Assembly: GCA_963844395.1 (NCBI GenBank) | Contig: CAWJNX010000002.1 | Location: forward strand, 1,116,001 to 1,180,000 | Reading direction: 5' to 3' | From: VRUE01 sp963844395 | GTDB taxonomy: Bacteria; Actinomycetota; Thermoleophilia; Solirubrobacterales; 70-9 | Length of the DNA: 64,000 nucleotides | Shown here: piece by piece, positions 62,338 to 64,000 of the stretch | Layout: each line of letters opens with the position of its first letter | How positions within the stretch are numbered: position 1 is the first letter of the stretch | Program-made: the position numbers and the translations under genes | The notes under the pieces: generated by a model | Told to the model about the DNA's origin: nothing | What the model saw: the letters and a program-made list of their open reading frames with translations, nothing else | The model's database searches: none

Positions 62338-64000
62338 TCAGGCTACCGGCTGGGACTCGCGGGCCGGCGCGTCGGCGCGGCCGCTGCGATGGTCGATCGC
62401 CTCGCGGATGTCGCGCAGCGGCCGGGCGCTGCGGACGTCGGGCAGGACGTCGAAGTTATGCGGGTCCGGCGGCGAGAGCGGCGAACCACTCGAGCGAGTC
62501 GCCGCCCCACGGGTCGTGGCCGGCCGGCGTGCCGCCCTCGCGGCTGAGGATCGCGTTGACGAGCGTCATCACGATCCCGGCGGCGAGGATCAGGGCGCCG
62601 ATCGAGGCGACCAGGTTGTAGGCGTCGACGCCGGTGCCGCCGAAGAACTTGTAGGCGTCGACCGGCTGTCCCTCGAAGCCGCCGGCGAGGAAGAGCGGCA
62701 CGAAGGCGAGCAGCGTGCCGAGCGCCATCGTCCAGAAGGAGATCCGGGCCAGGCTCTCGCCCATCGTGCGCCCGGTCATCTTCGGGAACCACCAGTGCAG
62801 GGCGGCGAAGCCGCCGAAGACGGCGCCGCCGACCAGGGCGAAGTGGGTGGCGGCGGTGCTGTCGGTCGTGTGCTGGAGGCGCCAGGCCACGGCGACCATC
62901 GAGTGCGAGATCTCGGCTGCGAGGCCGATCGAGATCATGGCGATCGCTCCTGCCGCGAAGAGCAGCGGCGCCCGCATCCGCACCGTGCCGCCGACCAGGG
63001 TCGCGATCAGGTTGAAGAGGACGAGGCCGAAGGGGACGATCAGCGCCAGCGACATGACCATCGCGAAGTACATCCAGCCGACCGCGATCGGCGCGGTCAG
63101 CATGTTCTGCATCCAGGCCAGGGTGCCGATCGCGGCGATCGCCACCAGCGAGCCGATCGTCGCGCCGCGATCGAAGAGCGGCTTGCGGGCCAGGGCCGGG
63201 ACGATTTCGGCGATCGCGGCCAGGGCGGCGATCAGGACCAGCATGTAGGCGCCGGTGTAGAAGATCCAGCTCAGGTGCTGCCAGAGCAGCGGCGCGCCGC
63301 CGGCGCCGCCGGCGAAGAAGATCCCTTCGAAGTTGCGGTCGATCAGCAGCATCGCGATCGCGGCCAGCAGCACCGGGCCGATCACGAGCAGCAGCCAGGA
63401 GCAGATCGTCGCCGCCCAGGAGAAGACCGGCAGCCGCCGCCAGGCCATGCCGGGGGCGCGCCGCACGCGCAGCGTCGCCACCAGGTCGATCGCCAGCAGG
63501 ACGAAGCCGAGCGTCGCCAGGCCGGTCGCCGCCGCCCAGGCGTCGACCCCGTTGTCGGGCAGGAAGGCGAGGCCCGAGAGCGGCGCAAGCGGATTGACCC
63601 CGGCCTCCGACGGGGTGAAGAGCAGTCCGGCGTAGAGCACCGTCGCGCCAGCCACGTAGAGCCAGAGGCCGAGCTGGCCGAGACGGGGCAGCGCCGTGCC
63701 GCGGGCGCCGATCTGAAGCGGCGCCACGTAGTAGAAGAAGCCGAGCGCCAGCGGGATCGCGAAGAGGAAGATCGCAGTCGCCCCGTAGAGCGAGAGCATC
63801 CGGTTGAACGAAACCGGGTCGAGGAAGGTGTTCTCGGGGATCGCCAGCTGCAACCGCATCAAGAGCAGCTCGACCAGGGCGATGAAGAGGAAGCCGAGCG
63901 AGGAGACGATCAGGGCGCGGCCGACGTCCTTGTGGTCGGCGCTGGTCGCGATCTCGGCCCAGCGGGCGCGGCGGGTGGGGAAGCCGTCGAAGACGAGCTC
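62338..64000 (-). CDS. CoxA-like pseudo-oxidase, 5' end outside window (one frameshift)
   Basis: Clearly a CoxA fold: ATSADHKDVGRALIVSSLGF, LLLMRLQLAIPENTFLDPVS, PLQIGARGTALPRLGQLGLW, FALVGGAVFGGFAALHWWFP-KMTGR. Yet the ligand positions are changed: the haem a His region reads SLYGATAIFLF, GHPEVY is YTGAYM, WAHHMF is AWMQNML, and the HFH pair is ATHF (one His kept). The C-terminal part SPPPDPHNFDVLP-like is in another frame near 62470. Most CuB and haem ligands are absent. Confidence 0.75.

Overview
The window is very GC-rich, with GTG/TTG starts, many ATGA/GTGA stop-start overlaps and mostly T-poor terminators. Gene content points to a deep-branching actinobacterium, most likely Thermoleophilia/Solirubrobacterales: a CysM plus JAMM-protease pair, GuaB3 next to GuaA, the order rplM-rpsI-glmM-glmS-nnr-alr, type 2 PyrF, and large secreted proteins with a basic Cys/Lys/Arg tail. 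This assignment rests on gene content and order only.

Layout. 1-9.5 kb: a cut-off arylsulfotransferase-like lipoprotein, the cysM/JAMM pair, two minus-strand hypotheticals, the hydantoinase/oxoprolinase pair hyuA-hyuB, nadB and a coiled-coil gene. 9.5-25 kb: a glycosyltransferase, a Flp-type pilin, a VapBC-like pair, then a plus-strand housekeeping run (rph, rdgB, cation exporter, roadblock-like protein, tldD/tldE, HU, pyrF, LysM protein, D,D-carboxypeptidase, PfkB kinase, guaB3, guaA). 25-27 kb: a Fur/Zur regulator with a ZIP transporter, and an M23 peptidase. 27.5-40 kb: rplM, rpsI, glmM, glmS, a DUF3352-like lipoprotein, a class II Fic protein with its operator, nnr, CBS protein, alr, cca and infA. 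40-45 kb: a minus-strand unit with a small protein, a broken amidase, an ABC-2 exporter and a glycoside hydrolase. 46.8-52.6 kb: a glycosyltransferase carrying inserted palindromes, then coxB-coxA-(two-domain stress-like protein)-coxC. 52.6-56.5 kb: an integrated island at the 3' end of coxC. 56.5-64 kb: a large secreted protein, ctaA, a di-haem cytochrome c, a CBS protein, ctaB and an incomplete CoxA homologue lacking most metal and haem ligands.

The most unusual signals are (1) a family of palindromic elements lying in reading frame inside genes (guaA, rpsI, a glycosyltransferase), with conserved outer arms and changing inner stems; (2) a second small palindrome family, one copy inside a membrane-protein gene and one at the start of a glycoside hydrolase; (3) a roughly 3.9 kb island flanked by a 37 bp duplication of the coxC 3' end, carrying a truncated tyrosine recombinase, an odd tRNA, arrays phased at about 21 bp and a coiled-coil membrane protein; (4) a CoxA-like pseudo-oxidase beside ctaB.

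Caution: around 30 single-base frameshifts break normally essential single-copy genes (glmS, glmM, alr, pyrF, rpsI, cca and others). The sites I resolved are mostly one extra or one missing base in G/C-rich sequence, so an unpolished consensus is more likely than real gene decay. Such genes are listed as one CDS with the break described.
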